Shown piece after piece: positions 62,988-64,000 of a DNA stretch of 64,000 nt. The position numbers and the translations under genes are program-made. The number at the start of each line of letters is the position of its first letter. Position 1 is the stretch's first letter. The notes beneath the pieces were generated by a model, which made no database searches, was not told the DNA's origin, and saw only the letters and a list, made by a program, of their open reading frames with translations. The stretch is from Candidatus Krumholzibacteriota bacterium (GTDB lineage: Bacteria > Krumholzibacteriota > Krumholzibacteriia > Krumholzibacteriales > Krumholzibacteriaceae), in assembly GCA_016932415.1 (NCBI GenBank), contig JAFGCX010000026.1, positions 12,878 through 76,877 of the forward strand. The letters are read 5' to 3'.

Positions 62988-64000
62988 ATGTCAAATATAG
63001 TTTCAGTATATGGGGCTTCTGCGAGATGCTTATCTAAATTACAAATACTTTTTTTATTTTTATTACTAATCTGTTCACCATCACTTGTTTCAGCCTATTG
63101 GGATCCTTCTGGATTGATTGTATGTTCAGAATCAGATGATCAATTGGAGGCTCAAATCATTTCCGATGGTAACGGAGGCACAATATTTGTCTGGCAGGAT
63201 GAACGCAATGGGAATTGGGATATATATGCCCAAAGGGTTGACATATCGGGAACTATATTATGGGCGAATGGAGGAATTCCAATATGCACAGTTCCCAATG
63301 ATCAATTAAATCCGCACATTGCTTATGATGGAAATGGTGGGGCACTTATTACATGGTCTGATAATCGTGGGGCTACAAGTGATATCTATGCACAGAGAAT
63401 TAACTCTTCAGGAGTTATTCAGTGGGCAGAGAACGGTGTTGCTATTAGCACTTTAACTAGTAGTAATGAATATGATCCCAAAATAGCTTTTGATGGTATA
63501 GATGGTGCGATAATCGTATGGACAGACAGTCGAAATCTAATGTATGACATATTTGCCCAGAAAGTTAATTTCGAAGGGATTATCCAATGGATTGAGAATG
63601 GCATAGTTGTATGCAGTGAAGAGAATAATCAATCACAATCAAATATAATCAAGGATGGATTGGGAGGGGTTATCGTGTCTTGGGATGATAGTCGGGAGGG
63701 TAATTATTATCACTGTATCTACACTCAAAGAATAGATGCTTCAGGATCTTTACTCTGGGCAATAAATGGAGTAGGAGTAACCAATATTGGAGATAATAGA
63801 TCACATTACTCGCATCAAATTTGTTCCGATGGAGCAGGGGGAGTAATAGTTACCTGGAAAGATCTAGATTATGACCCTGTAATTAAAGCTCAGCGAATAA
63901 GTTCAACAGGCATTCGGTTGTGGGGTGAGTATGCTGCAAATTCTATTGTTTGGCATAGCAATCTTGATGCTCCTCAAATAATATCAGATGGTAAGGGTGG
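62988..64000 (+). CDS. Exported beta-propeller repeat protein, 5' part
   Basis: ATG at 62988 with GGAGGGG four bases upstream; the frame stays open for 337 codons to the window end, so the gene is incomplete. A signal peptide (KLQILFLFLLLICSPSLVSA) is followed by repeats of about 55 residues: ISDGNGGTIFVWQDERNG, WDIYAQRVDISGTILWANGG, AYDGNGGALITWSDNRG, SDIYAQRINSSGVIQWAENG and so on, at least five copies. This is a propeller-type surface protein, often ending in a sorting domain in FCB genomes. Base composition is visibly much richer in A and T than all neighbours (many ATA, AAT, TTA codons), a sign of recent transfer. Confidence 0.85.
   Translation, partial: MSNIVSVYGASARCLSKLQILFLFLLLICSPSLVSAYWDPSGLIVCSESDDQLEAQIISDGNGGTIFVWQDERNGNWDIYAQRVDISGTILWANGGIPICTVPNDQLNPHIAYDGNGGALITWSDNRGATSDIYAQRINSSGVIQWAENGVAISTLTSSNEYDPKIAFDGIDGAIIVWTDSRNLMYDIFAQKVNFEGIIQWIENGIVVCSEENNQSQSNIIKDGLGGVIVSWDDSREGNYYHCIYTQRIDASGSLLWAINGVGVTNIGDNRSHYSHQICSDGAGGVIVTWKDLDYDPVIKAQRISSTGIRLWGEYAANSIVWHSNLDAPQIISDGKG

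Overview
The window is bacterial chromosomal DNA with about 50 protein genes and no rRNA, tRNA, CRISPR array or insertion sequence that I can see. It looks like a Gram-negative member of the FCB superphylum or a related candidate phylum (Krumholzibacteriota-, Zixibacteria-, Eisenbacteria- or Latescibacterota-like). This is inferred from many exported beta-propeller and repeat proteins, a FlgD/T9SS-like C-terminal sorting-type domain (47075-47869), a TonB-ExbB-ExbD set, a Bacteroidetes-style sensor kinase and a giant propeller hybrid kinase. No marker gene fixes the phylum.

Layout. 1-7627: end of a trehalose-6-phosphate synthase, a B12/radical-SAM enzyme, dicarboxylate and phosphate transporters, a secreted alpha/beta hydrolase and an RRM RNA-binding protein. 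7994-16285: a five-gene ABC export operon (exported PDZ protein, NEW3 protein, ATPase, two permeases) divergent from a histidine kinase/response regulator pair; the gap between them holds three operator-like half-sites at exact 10-bp spacing. 16407-24938: a seven-repeat EPTP propeller lipoprotein, an exported TPR-CHAT caspase-like protein and a propeller-type hybrid sensor kinase. 24964-33428: a prolyl-oligopeptidase-like peptidase, two small conserved proteins, an exported nitroreductase, a TonB protein, a decayed gpmA remnant, and a three-gene envelope-polysaccharide group (FrhB-like, pyruvyltransferase-like, flippase-like). 33660-40459: exported proteins, an aspartic protease with PDZ domain, tonB-exbB-exbD, a HAMP protein and a type IV pilin-like protein. 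40689-45783: a repeat surface protein followed by two tandem C10 (streptopain-like) peptidases. 45872-47869: ferritin-like protein, MscL, FlgD-domain protein.

48023-54876 is the most interesting part: a tight five-gene operon of a threonine-synthase-like PLP enzyme, a DUF1611 (DgcN-like) protein, a fusion of an ATP-pyrophosphatase domain (MurL-like in layout) with a creatininase-type amidohydrolase, an enolase-superfamily dipeptide epimerase/N-acyl-Glu racemase (DgcA/YkfB-like) and an exported NlpC/P60-like cysteine peptidase. Several of these families act on the stereochemistry or amide bonds of glutamate, so I propose an undescribed D-Glu/muropeptide pathway.

54957-64000: a 29-residue lysine-rich microprotein gene with a strong ribosome site, a protein joining two receiver-like domains to a PPDK-type nucleotide-binding domain, an RND efflux pair, and the start of an AT-rich exported propeller gene that runs off the window. 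Many starts were moved from the longest open frame to internal ATG, GTG or TTG codons because of Shine-Dalgarno placement and signal peptides; each case is noted.
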